From assembly GCA_947034895.1 (NCBI GenBank), contig OX344761.1, positions 29,586,863 to 29,650,862 on the forward strand: DNA of 64,000 bases. Direction: 5' to 3'. Shown here one piece after another: positions 1 through 12,089 of the stretch. Origin of the DNA: Rhytidiadelphus loreus. Taxonomy: Eukaryota; Streptophyta; Bryopsida; Hypnales; Hylocomiaceae. Numbering within the stretch: position 1 is the first letter of the stretch; every line of letters begins with the position of its first letter. A program made the position numbers and the translations under genes. The notes beneath the pieces were generated by a model that saw only the letters and a program-made list of their open reading frames with translations, searched no databases and had not been told where the DNA came from.

Positions 1-674
1 CCCGAATCGACGCTGCCTGCGAACTCCACTCATACCTACCTGCCTATCTAACTGCCAGCTAGCTACCAAGGCTTATTCTCCCATGAAACCTTCAGACAAG
101 TGCGGCAACACACGGAAAAACCTACCCGACACCTCAATCTACACCCAAACAGAGCGAACTGCCACCGAATTGAATCAACGCTGAACCCCCGTTCCTACTT
201 ATCTAGACCCGATTTGCCAACGGAAAATTAGAGGGACAAAGCTGATTTGACACCAAGGCAGTCACGGCCCTTCTGAGCAGAGCAAGCAGGTTGCTGCACC
301 TCCTCCTGGGCAGATTCAGACTGGACTTGTGGCCTGTCACCGGTTGCTCCACACTATCATGTACATGAAGTTGGAAAAAACAATTTAAAAAAATTAAGAA
401 AGGTTCCATGAATAAATACCCTGTGCAGTCACTGGATTTACAGTACAAGGCTCCGGAAGCGTCGAGGTTTTGAGGGCCTGCACGCCCTAAATCTACCATC
501 ATGCCTGCCTGTCCCGACTGTGTGACTGCAAAAACAACAACCCCAGAAGCTCCAATTGCTATTGCAGAGCGACGCCCAAGGGACCACAACATCCATGCAT
601 CACGGACATAGCCGCGCAGAATTCCGGGTTCCCAACTCAATTAATCCCGCGAGCTCAGTCGTCCGTCGTCCTGG
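1..674. other. 3' flank of the AHL gene, no gene seen
   Basis: This stretch lies downstream of the minus-strand AHL stop codon and should hold its 3' untranslated region and terminator. I found no convincing protein in either strand and no clear AATAAA-type signal on the minus strand. Base composition is intermediate between the GC-rich gene and the A+T-rich desert elsewhere. Confidence 0.5.
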
Positions 675-1532
675 TTAGTATGGTTGTGATCTCTGCGCGT
701 GACTGCCACTCGACGCCCACTGACTGAGCACGTCCTGCGCCGTCGTCAATTGCGCGGCCTGCTGGCTGCTCAAATTCGGATTGTTGCCACCCTGAGGGAC
801 GATGCTGTACAACGACTGTAAGGCCGTCGAAGGGTTGTAAGAAGTCATCTCCGACGCTTGCATTGCCGGCGCCCCCGAAGCCGCCGTCGCTTGCAGCAGC
901 GGAGGCTCGTCGTCCGCCAGAGGCAGCCGATCGTACGTCGCGCCCGTGAACGACGTCGCGATGACTAGCACGGGACTGGCGGCCATCAGCGCCCCCGCCA
1001 CGCAGCCCCCCAGCACCTGACCCGACGCACCCGCGAAGGAGATGGTGAGCCCCGTCGGCGGTACGGGGGAAGGCGGAGGCAGATACGAGCCTGACAGCGA
1101 GATGATCTCGAACCGACCGTGGATGGTCACCGTGGCGCCCGGCGTCGTCGGCTGCCGGAGCGTCACATTCGTCACCGTGCCGCTCCCGCCCATCACGCAC
1201 ACGCCGCGTTGCCGACGCCTCGCGAAGTCGGCGACGCTCTCCCACACATCGTGCCCACTCGCCACCTCGAGCACGTGTGGACGCATGGCATTTCCATTCT
1301 CGCGCGTGATGATCACCGGGGGTTTAGGTTTGTTCTTCGACCCGGGAGGTCGCCCTCGCGGCTTGCGCGACGCCTCGCCGGGGCCGGGCGGCGCTTTGGG
1401 TTTGCCTTTGCTGCGCTTGTGGGGCCTGCCCGGTACGCTGCCGCCGCTGCCTTGCTCCTCGTCCGACGAGTTGTTCCCGGGCGGAGACGGCCGCGATCCC
1501 GCCTCCGCTCCCCCCTCGCCGACCCCGGCCAT
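675..1532 (-). CDS. AT-hook motif nuclear-localized (AHL) protein, one AT-hook plus PPC/DUF296 domain
   Basis: The 285-residue product is a plant AHL protein: a nuclear, minor-groove DNA-binding regulator. Known AHLs bind A+T-rich matrix-attachment DNA through the AT-hook and form trimers through the PPC domain, which also recruits other nuclear factors. Visible here: a low-complexity, acidic-then-basic N-terminus (SSDEE at about 22-26, KRSKGKPK at about 39-46); one AT-hook at about 56-70 with the RGRP core at 59-62 followed by GSKNKPK (type I hook); and a full PPC domain at about 84-207 including the diagnostic block [14 protein letters not shown] at 139-152 and the closing DRLPL. The tail is Gln/Ser/Ala-rich and ends in Pro-Tyr. 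One hook, one PPC and no intron fit clade A AHLs. The start chosen is the first ATG (+4 is G, -3 is T, so only a moderate context). The frame stays open 5' of it but has no ATG. The paralogue cannot be named from sequence alone. Confidence 0.93.
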   Translation of the reverse strand: MAGVGEGGAEAGSRPSPPGNNSSDEEQGSGGSVPGRPHKRSKGKPKAPPGPGEASRKPRGRPPGSKNKPKPPVIITRENGNAMRPHVLEVASGHDVWESVADFARRRQRGVCVMGGSGTVTNVTLRQPTTPGATVTIHGRFEIISLSGSYLPPPSPVPPTGLTISFAGASGQVLGGCVAGALMAASPVLVIATSFTGATYDRLPLADDEPPLLQATAASGAPAMQASEMTSYNPSTALQSLYSIVPQGGNNPNLSSQQAAQLTTAQDVLSQWASSGSHAQRSQPY

Positions 1533-1772
1533 AAACACATGCCCGAACTCCAGCGGCACAGGCTGGTGCGGCTGCTGGTGCGGTTGTCTGTGCCTGTCCT
1601 CCCAGAGCTTCTCGGCGTGGCCCCTCACGATCCCCCACGGTGCATCAATCTGAGTCACTTTATACGAAGTTAGGGTCGCCAGCGCGCACACTCGGGCTAC
1701 CTCACATACAAGCGACGCAGAGACGGAGGGAGCGAGCGAGTCAGGGGCACTTCTACCTCTCCTCAGGTCAGC
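1533..1772 (-). other. Open in-frame extension 5' of the AHL ATG, without a start codon
   Basis: The AHL frame continues open from its ATG back to a TAG at 1773-1775, yet I find no ATG in that interval. The nearest segment would read ...[20 protein letters not shown]..., rich in His and Gln. It is either 5' UTR that happens to be open, or coding sequence of a spliced form whose upstream exon supplies the ATG. A strong donor-like GTAAGT lies further 5' at 1818-1813. Confidence 0.5.
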
Positions 1773-1812
1773 CTAGCTACCCTCACAAACAAACTGATGA
1801 GGTGCGGGAAAC

Positions 1813-1818
1813 ACTTAC
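1813..1818 (-). other. Candidate 5' splice donor in the AHL leader
   Basis: On the minus strand the sequence reads AAGAA|GTAAGTG, a near-consensus plant donor about 280 bases 5' of the AHL ATG. It would allow an intron in the 5' leader. A short upstream reading frame (ATG at about 1923, 11 codons) lies just before it. No acceptor can be fixed by eye. Confidence 0.35.
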
Positions 1819-3364
1819 TTCTTGCGTCCGGGCTCTCGTCACGAAGCCGGGCCTATCCTCGATGAGCGTGACCCAACACCCTGGAATATCACTTTGGCTC
1901 TTGAGCAGGCCCACCACGCAGCATGGGAGGGAGTGACCCCAAGCTAGATTCTACGCAGCTGATCGCTCTCGTACTTAGTCAGGATCTACATCACGCAGCA
2001 GGCTCCCTCTTCTCCTTTGCAAATTAGAGTAACGATATCTCCAAGTGTTGCTCGACGTAATTCTCTGCTTAGAGTGCAAAGGTGGGCGAATTTTGACCGA
2101 AAATCCGATTCGCGGGGGGGGTTTAGGTAGTGGAGTTCGAAAATACGAGAGTGACAGAATAGGGTGCTTTATCATGAAAGACGCCTTTCGCAGTCACAAT
2201 TCAGTAAAGCGATGGTAGGAAAAGCCACATGTATTCCCACGTGGATAGGAGCTGCGTAGAATTCAGACGATGGAACCTGAACGATTTCGGCCGCGTCCTT
2301 CGTTTCTCAGATGGGTCCTCTGAAGTGACCAGCAGTATGATTCAGGCACAGATTGCTGCTAAAAAACTCAGTAATGTCTTATTCCCAATTACGCATGGAC
2401 GAGAATACCCACCAAAAAAATGGATCACCAGGTTAGCTCAAGCCTGAAGCGCAGAATGGGAATCAATCGTTCCCAGAAAAGGACGGGCGTCTCTGGCAAA
2501 CCTGACCCCGATGAAGTACCACACCAGATCGCGCGACCAGTGGCACTTGATGTTGACCTGCCTGCAAGTTGGTATTGTCAACTACTCTCCAAAGATGTCC
2601 GTCTCCCGAACAACAGGTGCCAGATTCTACTCGCACCACCTTCCACCAGGGAAACTACAAAACCGTGCCCTCTCCTGCGCTACGGATCCCCAACACGGAT
2701 CAACCCCGTCCTCCCAAATTCCAACACCTCAGTGCGCAAAAGCAGACTGGCTGTACCAAAGCGACTCCCCCTGTACTCTGTACTTCACCCGCAAGCACGT
2801 GAAACAACTCGACCAGTAAGTGCGCAACAACACTACCTTACTCTCATCCTCCTGACTTCAAAGGAAAGCGCTGGGCTGGGCTGGGTTCGACTCGGCTCGG
2901 CTGGGCTTGCTTCCCAGCAGCTCCAGGGAAGCAGGCAGGCAGGCGTCAACTGGAGTCCACCTCTGTCAAGCCCACGAGGACTGCAAGTCTGCGAACCACT
3001 GTAGACAGCTCGCAGCAGCAGGAGCAGTAATAAGAGACGGGGAATGGGAGAAGAGCGACTGAAAGGACCGTTCACATGCAGCGAGGTCCCGGTGGTGTGG
3101 GCACTGTAGATGTGAGTGCCGTGGTGAAGACTGACGAGGCCCACACCGGAAGAACTGTTGGGCAACGAGCGAGCGAGCTAGCTAGCGGGGATCGCAAGAT
3201 CGTTCGGAGAACGAAAGAGAGGTCGCAGCGAAGCTCCGGGTGGGTGGGGTGGGGTATGTTACGGCGGGGCGGAGTTCAGTGGGTGGGGTAGCCTGCGGAG
3301 CGCCAAAGCGTACCACCGGCGCTGCTGGTTTGCGAGCAAGGATGTCTAAGTTAGAATAAACTTC

Positions 3365-3370
3365 ACTTAC
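3365..3370 (-). other. Second candidate 5' splice donor in the GC-rich leader
   Basis: The minus strand reads GGAAC|GTAAGTG. Together with the donor at 1818-1813 this suggests a multi-exon leader, with transcription starting in the CpG-rich block around 3400-3780. Only RNA data could decide. Confidence 0.25.
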
Positions 3371-3780
3371 GTTCCGGGCTTCCGGTGTTCCAGCAGCGCG
3401 ATGAGTGTCGTGGCGCTGCAATGGAAGGGGACCTCAAGAGAGGACCGAGTGATTCGCGTTCTTCGGGGGGTGGGGGGGCAGGCAGGCGTCATGATTCGCG
3501 TTCTGACGATGGCGACGACGCCACTGCCCCCCCTGCAGGTGCGGCAGGGCTGAGCTTTGACCGCCAGGGCCTGAGCGCACCTCTGGACTCTGGAGCGCTG
3601 GAAGGGGGCCAGTGCGCGACGACAACGTGCGGGGATGGGCGCCCGTCCTGTGCGGGCGCCCGTGGGAGGTGGGCCTACCGCCCCCTAGCCTAGCTAGCCT
3701 AGCTAGCCAGCCTCTGTCCGTGTGCCCCCTGCCCCGCGCTTCCGGCCAATGGACAGGCGTCCCCCCCGTACCTCCAAGCT

Positions 3781-5106
3781 AGGAAGCCCGTTTAGACTAT
3801 TGGAAATTTGGAACCCCTACGGAAAACTAGAAAACCTAGTGATCCAAAATTTCTTTGTAGAGTAATCCATGTGGATCGTGGATTCAAGAGAAGAAGAAGA
3901 TTGAGGAACGAAACAAAGCATGAAACTCAAATCTTGAGTCAAAGGAGACTATACAAAGTTTGATGTTTTTTGTTTTGTTCAAGTAACCTTCCAACGATGG
4001 GCTAAAACAAGCTTGGTTTTAAGAGAATTGTTGACAAAAAATATTTTTTGTAATCTTTTTCAAATGTTTCTACCTACTAGGCCCACTTCAATACTAAATA
4101 TGACTTGACAAACATTACATTTAGATTGCAAAAGTCAAAGCACTATTCACTTTTGCCTAAATCTATAGGATTTTTAAGAGTCTTAAATTATGGAATGTAC
4201 TCCATTGGTTGTTATGTACACTTACATATAGGATGTCAAAGGGGAAAGAAACATGAAATCAAGAATTAGACTCAGTCTCTCTAGGTTATACTAAACATTA
4301 GATGTGTTTGCTTCACTTAGTTTGGTAGACATTTTCATTCTTTTCTCCTTGTAAAATATATTATATTAATTTTCCACATATTGGATTCTGCAAAAGGCAG
4401 GAATTAATTAGTTTTAACTTGTTTGTTATACAATAATAGACATTGTTATATTTCTTTTACATTAAGAATTCATTAAGGTAGGTATTTTCAAACATGACAT
4501 ATATCATTTACATTTGAGAGATACCTTTGAAGAAGAACCACATAAATATTTTATTCAATAATAATCACAATTGGGATTTTTCCATGTGAAGAAAGAGAAT
4601 TATTTGTGATATTTTGACTATTTCAATGCATTCTTCAAATCCAAACACTAATCCTTCATCAACATAATTTGTATAAAAAAAATACTCAAATCGTTTTACC
4701 TCATCAAGATTGAGAGGGTTGAACCTTTAAGGTAGATACATCCAATTGCACCTCTATTTCCTTATTCTTCCATTAGTCTACATTAGGACCTTGAATGGCT
4801 ACTTTAAAGAATTCTTTGAAGTACCTTAATGTATTGGAAAAGAACATGTCTCTCCTCATCCAATAAAATACTATCATCTATCACAAAATGGGATCCATTG
4901 AGATTATATTTTGAGGCCTAAAAACAAAAGATTTACTATTTGTTTCCAATAATTATTTTGAAAAGTATTCTCTAGTATTTTCATGATGCATTTTGATGTC
5001 ATTATTAGAATCACTGTTGAAGTTCAATTCTTAATTTCATGTTTTATTTATCCTTTGACATCCTATATATAAGATTATTTAATCATCAACAGAGTATGTC
5101 ACACCA
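3781..5106. other. A+T-rich intergenic DNA, nothing recognised
   Basis: Both strands are riddled with stops. I see only homopolymeric A/T runs and no element ends I can define. Confidence 0.6.
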
Positions 5107-6007
5107 TTAACTTCTAAAGGTCCAAACAATGTTTTTTGGTAACATAGTGATTTGAGGCAATTTACTACAAACAAAATTTTCATTTCTTTTTGGTGAAATT
5201 TTCACACAACATGTGCCCAAGGAGTAGCTTTAAGGCACAACAATTTTCATAACTTTTGACAACATGTTAAAAAATTATTGTGTAATATGTAATTATCATT
5301 GCTTGGTGGGTAGCCTAGGCAACTTAAAAAATTCTTTAAAAAACAATTTTTTAAGAAATAAAAATTTGAAATGGATTTTTTAGATTAATAAACACATAAA
5401 AAACTTTGAATCATTCCATTTTAATCAATGAGATGAAAATTTTGAGGAGTTTTAATTTGTAGGCAATTATGGATTTTCTACTCAATATTTTTGAAAAAAA
5501 TAAAAGCATTGGGTGTAGATTGTTTATTACAACATTATGACCATTGAAATTGACATTTTTCAATTCCATAACTAAATTCTTAACAATTTAGTATTTAAAA
5601 TCATATTGTACTTATTTCCACATATTGTTTTTTTCAAGCACTAATATGAATTATATTTTGTTTGAAATTTTTTATAGATATTCCCTACTTGTTTCTTCAA
5701 TATATTACATAAAGCAACAAGTTGTAGGTCTACACATTTTTGTGTAAAAATTTTGAAACATTAAATCTAATCATTTGGAAAGAGTTGAAAATATTTCTTT
5801 TTGAAATCCAAGCATCATGATTTTGCAATTGGTAAGGTTTTTTATTTTCAAAATTTTAGGAGGGGTGCACTCTAACAAGTTAACTAAAGGATCCTATAAT
5901 TTAATTTATTAAAAAATAAATATAGATGAAGATTTTAGCCTTGCTTTGGTTTTTAGTACTTTGAAGTATTTTTGGACCTAAAAACATCAAAAATCTTTAG
6001 GGGTTAA
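5107..6007 (+). mobile_element. TTAA-flanked non-autonomous element, CCCCTAAAGG family (diverged)
   Basis: TTAA at 5107-5110 is followed by CTTCTAAAGGTCCAAACAAT. The other end is CTTTAGGGG followed by TTAA at 6004-6007. The left half matches the copies at 54792, 26079 and 13129 (blocks reading TGTGCCCAAGGAGTAGCTTT, CATTCCATTTTAATCAA and others). The right third differs and instead matches, in inverse orientation, the sequence starting at 36635, so this copy may be chimeric or contain an insertion. No coding capacity. Confidence 0.65.
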
Positions 6008-9000
6008 AGACTAGTGAATTTCCTATGAATTCAATTTTGTAATCAATTTGTGAATCAATTCAAATTTTGCAAATATAGAATAAACAATATGCATGGAAGT
6101 TGAAAGTTGATTATAAAATCATCTAATACTGAAAGTTGCATGAGAAATAGAGTGAATAATATTCTACTACATTGATTAGTTGCAATCATGTAAATTCAAA
6201 TGTACTGACAACCTACAACAAAACCAACATGAACTCTTGCAAGTCTTTTCATGGTCATTTCCCTAGTTTTGTATAGCCCATGTTCTTATTAGTTTTGCAT
6301 AAGTTGCTCGCCATACCCAAAATAACTATTGATCCAACTACTTGATCTTATAAATATATGTTCTCACAATAAAGGTATATTTTAACATCTCTTATCAAAA
6401 TTTTGAAAATAAATATTCATTGAAAATAGACTATATGAAAACCTACCTAATTGTGGATAATTATCCCATGTAGGGACAATTGTTCTTTACGAATCAAATC
6501 CCAAAGAAAGGAAAGGGGAGGGAAAGGGGGGTGGAGGTTTATTCTTATTGAACCCAAGAAAATCAGTATGTTTCTACCCTTTGTTTGACCAAATTTTTAA
6601 CCTTTGGAAAAGCATTTATCTTTGTGGATAATATTTAGACACTTCTTTATAAGTTTTCAAAAGATAATCATACATTTGTAATAAATTGCTTAGATACAAT
6701 TAAGATTCATAGGTCTTTTTGATAGCCAATTTCGTGGCCCTAAAGCATTTATTGAAGTTTTAATTCTATTTTTCCTCTACTTCCACAAAGGTGAACACAT
6801 GGACCGAATTGCCTACTCAAATGGATGCGGGAAATTTTAGGACTTAATTGCTCATGGTTCTTTTGTAAAAAAATGAACCAAAAACTATTTTGAATGACTA
6901 CAAATGACAAGATAGTGAATGAGATATTCTATATGATTTGAAAACAAATTTTTATATGGTATAATGAAATGGACATTTGAGATAGCAATGGTGCAAGCTT
7001 AAATATTGAAATTTCAGCAAGTCTTAGATCATTGAGGAAGATGAAGAACGGGAGAAGAAGAGTGAATTTTTTTTATTTCTTAGAAATATGCATGTTCAAC
7101 TTCTAAAGTTCCAAGGTCATATTTTTGTCAAAAAACATTCAAAATTGTTTTTTCCAATGCAAAGAGCAAATCATTTCAACATTTGTTTCTTTTGCGTATC
7201 CAATTGTAGGATCTTACACTAGACTAGCATGGGAATGTTTGGCTGAAATTTTAGAAATTTTGACTCTGTTGATTACAAGGTATAAATGTTTAAAGTGAAG
7301 AAAATTAGTTTTTTTGCACCTTGCCTAAATAGATTTTTAAAGGTTTTGAATCCTCTTAAATAAAACTTTGTACTATAGATTTTGAATTTAAAAAAAATTA
7401 TACTGAAGAATTGAATTGAAAATTCAAGAAAATGAATTTAACAAAAAAAAATTATTTCCATTCTTTGAAAAATTGTTAAGTTGAAGTAGGTACAATATAG
7501 AGGAAAACTACATTGTTGATAGCTCTAAGATGGAATTGAATCACACTACTAATAATCCAACCAATGAGATTTGTTTTAACAAGCAAACTAAACTATGTGG
7601 AATGTATTTTTTTGAAAATAGTGAAGACTGAATTCAAAAATGAATCTAATACATTATTTTCCAAGAATGTGCTATGAACGCCACAAAACAAGATGCTTCA
7701 CAACTTTCACTTATTTAAATAGAATGAATCAATTCTTTTTACATAGACAAAATATAATCTATAAAAAATAAATTTAAAAATATATATTTCAGATTTATTT
7801 TTTTTGTTGCCCACCTTTGCTTGATGTTTGGTTTGGATAGCATAACTTTGTTATTGGACACCAATTGTAAATAAAAGATGTATTTCCCAAAGATATTCAA
7901 TTTTATTATCTTGAAAAAATGTTTCAAAAAATTATGCCAAAAAATGAGATCATAAGAACTTGTTTGAACTTTTGAGAGTCTTGAGGGGATTCTAAGACTT
8001 TAGAGGCTAAGAAATGCAACATTAAAAGTACAACTTTTTTTATCTAGTCTAATTTCACTTTACATTATTGGAGGTGACTGAATGAGGAAATTGACTATTG
8101 GTCATGGCTCTTGATTAAGTAAATTGTTTGTCTTCACTCTATATCATACATCAATTTGGCCTATTAGAGAGTGTACCACTAATTTACTAAAGACACACTA
8201 TTTGTAAAGAATCAAATGGGTGTAGATTTAAACATTATTGCATTATACCAATTTTCATTAAAATAGTTTTTTTATTGTGACACTAATTTGTAGGTGAAAC
8301 TAATATTGTAATGAGAGAGAAAAAGTTGTCCAAAGAGGTGCTACAAGCATTCATTGTTGGGTGACTAGGTCTTTCCCGCCACATGAGGACAATTGTAAAA
8401 AACTAGCAATAATAGAAAAAGGTGGTATTTGGGCAAAAAAGAATAGTGTCAAAGCATGTATCCAAGGCCCATATTGACACTAGCTCGGTGCCGAACAAAA
8501 AAGAATGACAACAAGATGCTTGACAAATTAGAAGTCAGGTGGAGCATTGTGTACATGTATTCTGTCTTCTGAGTGGATAGTGAGAGAATGTGCATCTCAA
8601 GGTTTAGATTTACATTAAGTTAATGATTAATAATTTTTAAGTTAATTTCCTCCCCCCCTCTCCATTCTTATATTTTTTAGACTCACTCAAGTGAGCAAAC
8701 AATACATGATAATGCATATGTATTTTGTATATATATTTTTTGGTATCCATATTATGTATATGTGTTATGTATATAGTTGATAGTATACAGTTGTAGAATA
8801 TACCCGGCTAAGATGCACCTCACTAATGGCTAGTTGATAGGAGGGAGTTTTTTTTCTTTTTGAAAATTGATGAGTGAACCAACAATATATCCAGCTGAGA
8901 TGTATGATAGGAGTACACAATAACGCAATGGATATTTTACTGGAAAAAAAATTAAATCAACGGATATAGTTGGTACTTATGAGTCCCATCAATGGTTCAC

Positions 9001-10880
9001 AATTTTTCATAGGGGGGAGCCCAAACACCTAATTCTGTAAACACAGAAGATAGTGTAAGCTTGGACAAGTTGACATGGCATGCAAGGGTAGAGTAGTTGT
9101 TCTAGCCCCTTGAAATACTTTTTTTTGTGAAGAAAGAATGTAGATACTCTAAAAACATTCAATATTTTATTTTTTAGCATAATTTATTTTATTGAAAAAA
9201 TAATTTCCCTAAAATTTTGACATTCATTTTTTGAGTTATTTTCCACCAAACTTACCTTAAAACTATAGTAGTTGGAGAACTAATTAAGTACTTCAATTGG
9301 CCACTAAAGGATTGGAGTGCTTTTCTTCAAAAAGTATCCAAAATGGACACTTTCTAGTGCATTGAGCATAGTTGAAATATAAAAATATTTTTCAAACTTT
9401 CAACTATACAAATTTGTACCCGAATCCCATGGAAATTGGTGGGAAAAAAATCAGCATACTTTGATTCAACTTTGTAGAGAAGAAGATACTATCCAACTTT
9501 GATAACTTTTGATGATTGGGTAGGTAGTTATTTTAGTTACTCGCATGCCAATCTTCAAAGAAAATAGAGGTGTCTACATATCTAACAACATCTTCCACTA
9601 AAAAGATGTTCAATAAACAACAACTACATTAGCAAGATTTCAATTATTTTGAGAACTCATTTTTAGAAGAATCAAAATCCCAATGGTCAACACAAAGTTT
9701 TTTTTAATTAAGTACCAAAGAAAAGAATTTTTTTATGAATTCACACTACAATTTGTGCCAATGATTATAAAATTGTTCTAAAATTGCCATTGCCAATGCA
9801 TTGAGTGAAAATTGAAAAGAAAAACAAATTATTTTCAATTTCACATTATTTTTCTAAACAACTATGAGAATGTGTGGAAAAAATCAGGCCCATTTGACTT
9901 CATAGATTGCAAGTTATAAGTGTTCAAAATTATTGGAAAGAAAATCATTGCTTGCTTGACTACTTGTTTGACAACTTGTAGTCAATATTAGCACATTGTT
10001 CAAAGCTATCTATAGACTTTCAAGCCCAATTACTTTTTATTCAAGCACTTGATTGAAAAAAAATAAAAAATAAGGAAGCTTATAAAAATGAGTATCTTTG
10101 GTAAGAATTCCACTTTCATCTACTTTAAATCAAATTCATATGAACCTATTAAAATATTTCATAAAGCTCTATAGGAGTGTACCCCTTGAAGGATGGGCCC
10201 ATGATCACTAATTTCAAGCCTCATTGTCCATCACTTTGTTTACTTCCATTTCACAATTAGGTATGAATGGAAAAAAATTCATTTGTTTTTTAGAAACAAA
10301 TTCATATCTCTACAAGTGATAAAAATTTCAATTTTTTATTTATTTTTACCATAGATGTATATTATAGGTGTATAACATCATGATATAAACCAATATACCA
10401 TGGCACTTTAATATTAGAAAATCAACCAACCATGGTTATAGGCACAAAGTTCATATTATTATAAAATATTGAAATTTACAAACTTTTCAAGATTTTCAAT
10501 TGGAGTAGAGAATGAATTTAATAAGCTTCATTTCATTAGTTAGACTCAAATTCAAAAAATATCATTTTCGTAGCTAGAATTTACATCAAGAGTAAAGAGC
10601 AAGAATGGGCCAAAAGACACTACAAGGTTGATCCGTGGAATAACCTTAAAGGACATGGCACCCAATGACCAATGTAGCACCCAAATGCTTGGATTATTGG
10701 ACCATTAGGTGCATTCTTTGTTTTTCTAGTAAACATAGTCAAGTCATCCATCGGCCACTTTTCAGTCTCGGCATCCTTTAAGGATTGAGCATCTCGTCAT
10801 CTTCTTCTTCTTTAAAAAAGCCAACAATACTATAATGAGCATAACATTCAATAGCATGCACTCACTATCTTTACTATAGA
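6008..10880. other. A+T-rich gene desert with degraded repeat remnants
   Basis: No gene is visible over nearly 5 kb. Patches at about 7130-7460 and 9280-9510 resemble the interiors of the CCCCTAAAGG elements (for example GGATCTTACACTA, a wording also seen at 28190), so much of this tract is probably eroded copies whose ends are lost. Confidence 0.5.
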
Positions 10881-11007
10881 GTAGATGGTGAGGAATATTC
10901 CACACCCAGTAGTACTTCATCAATAGCTAAAGGGACAAGTGGAGGATGCAAAGGAAAAGGTAGTGGGCATGAAGGTTTTTGGGTGTGGAATATTCTACAC
11001 CATCTAC
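10881..11007. mobile_element. Small inverted-repeat element, 127 bp
   Basis: Near-perfect 28-bp inverted repeats at 10881-10908 and 10980-11007 (GTAGATGGTGAGGAATATTC... against GGGTGTGGAATATTCTACAC...). A single arm of the same kind occurs at 30781-30806. The flanks give no certain target duplication. Confidence 0.6.
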
Positions 11008-11148
11008 TTTTGAGCCAAGGCAGTGATTGTGCATGTTATTGGGAAATTGCATTAGTAACTTACCGTATGTGAAGGTTTGAGTGCCAAAATTGAATTTCCA
11101 CATTAGATTCTCAAGGGTTCACATCACCCCAAACCATTCACAAAATGA

Positions 11149-11154
11149 CACGTG
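11149..11154. promoter_or_regulatory. G-box (CACGTG)
   Basis: TGACACGTGGCA is a textbook bHLH/bZIP binding core. It lies just left of a GC island, but no gene has been identified next to it, so function is uncertain. Confidence 0.3.
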
Positions 11155-11279
11155 GCACTTTTAAACAAAAATGACTTATTTTTTTGCTGAATATGACCTT
11201 CACGTCGTGTAGTGACTAAAAAGGTATTTAAGCAACTTCTCAAAAACAAAATTGCATGAAAAAATGTCTTTTTCCTACA

Positions 11280-12060
11280 GACTTTGGTGGAGTCACCCCA
11301 AGGACGTTTTGAGTTCTCAGTACAGTAGCGTTTAAACAACTGTACAGTACAGCAGGGGTTTACTACAACCCCATGAGAACAACGAAGCCCCAAAGAACTG
11401 AGTAACCTATCATAACAAGTAATGCGCAGAAAAGTTGTGCGTCTCTCTCCCCGGCCTCCTGATCTGAGTGTGCCTGTGCCTGACCTCCGTGATTCTGTGA
11501 AGTCCCGAAATCCCAACCACTGCGCTGGCTTCCGCAGATAACTTATTAGTAAAGAATGAACGCCGCCACTCCGTCAATTCTGTGCAATTACCGACAACTC
11601 TAGCAACTAGGGCTGACGCCAATGGAGGGAAGTATTAATTGGCCTCCAGTCAGAACCAAAAACAACAGGCAACAGGAGCGCCCGGTGCAGTACTGTACAG
11701 TAGTGCCGAGACTGTACTGTACAGTAACTGAGACTCACTGGAGTTGCGTTACTGTAATAAGTTATTTTGAAACAAATGAAACAGGATTTCATTGCAAGGG
11801 AGTACTGTACAAATACAAGGCCACCAGCCACAAGTGGTACTGTAAGTTATTTTACCCACAAACAAAAATTATTAATAAGTTCCGTGTAATCCCCACTGCC
11901 GAAGAGCTGCTGCTGCACTGCTCCGTCTGCTGTGCTGTGGGACAGACTGAGGGCCAAAACGGACGCAATCCAGGTGCACTCACTGACCGCGGTGAATGAT
12001 TTCCGCTTACAGCAGGAGCCGCGGGACACTCACTTTTAAAGGATCATGTGCACATGGAAG
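11280..12060. other. GC-richer island with TACTGTACAGTA palindromes, no recognised gene
   Basis: Composition rises well above the surroundings. The perfect 12-bp palindrome TACTGTACAGTA occurs at 11691-11702 and 11715-11726, with partial versions at about 11319, 11341, 11811 and 11838. Short frames exist on both strands but none is recognisable. It could be the remains of a promoter, a non-coding RNA gene or an unrecognised exon. Confidence 0.4.
11769..11838 (-). mobile_element. 5'-truncated retroposon 3' end, 70 bp
   Basis: Reads GAAACAAATGAAAC on the plus strand and is related along its length to the insert at 53796-53881 (shared blocks TTCATTGCA and the GCCACCAGCC/GCCGCCAGGCC region). It is bounded by similar sequences ACTGTAA(TAA)GTTATTTT (11751-11768) and ACTGTAAGTTATTTT (11839-11853), interpreted as a target-site duplication. 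Unlike the other copies it has almost no T-tract. Confidence 0.6.
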
Positions 12061-12089
12061 AGACGCTCTGCTAATGGCGCCACCTATCT

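Larger units (their letters stand above)
1773..3780 (-). promoter_or_regulatory. GC-rich leader and putative promoter region of the AHL gene
   Basis: This CpG-rich tract lies 5' of the AHL gene and stops sharply near 3780, where the A+T-rich desert begins. It has several short open frames on both strands but none resembles a known protein. Low-complexity runs (CTAGCTAGC near 3690-3710, GGCAGGCAGGCAGG near 2930, GGGTGGGGTGG near 3240) are visible. A long regulatory leader is typical of developmental regulators, but no TATA box or start site can be assigned. Confidence 0.4.

Noticed and set aside
655..1673. Several long open frames on both strands overlapping the AHL gene
   Set aside because: They are GC-rich shadows of the AHL coding frame; none has family features, whereas the AHL frame has a complete AT-hook and PPC domain.
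1530..1691. A 338-residue AHL starting at 1691
   Set aside because: That start codon is GTG, not ATG, so it is unlikely to be used in a plant nucleus; the first ATG is at 1532.
2870..2905. tRNA B-box look-alike (GGGTTCGACTCGG)
   Set aside because: No matching A-box or acceptor stem was found; it lies in a GCTGGG/GGCTCG simple repeat.
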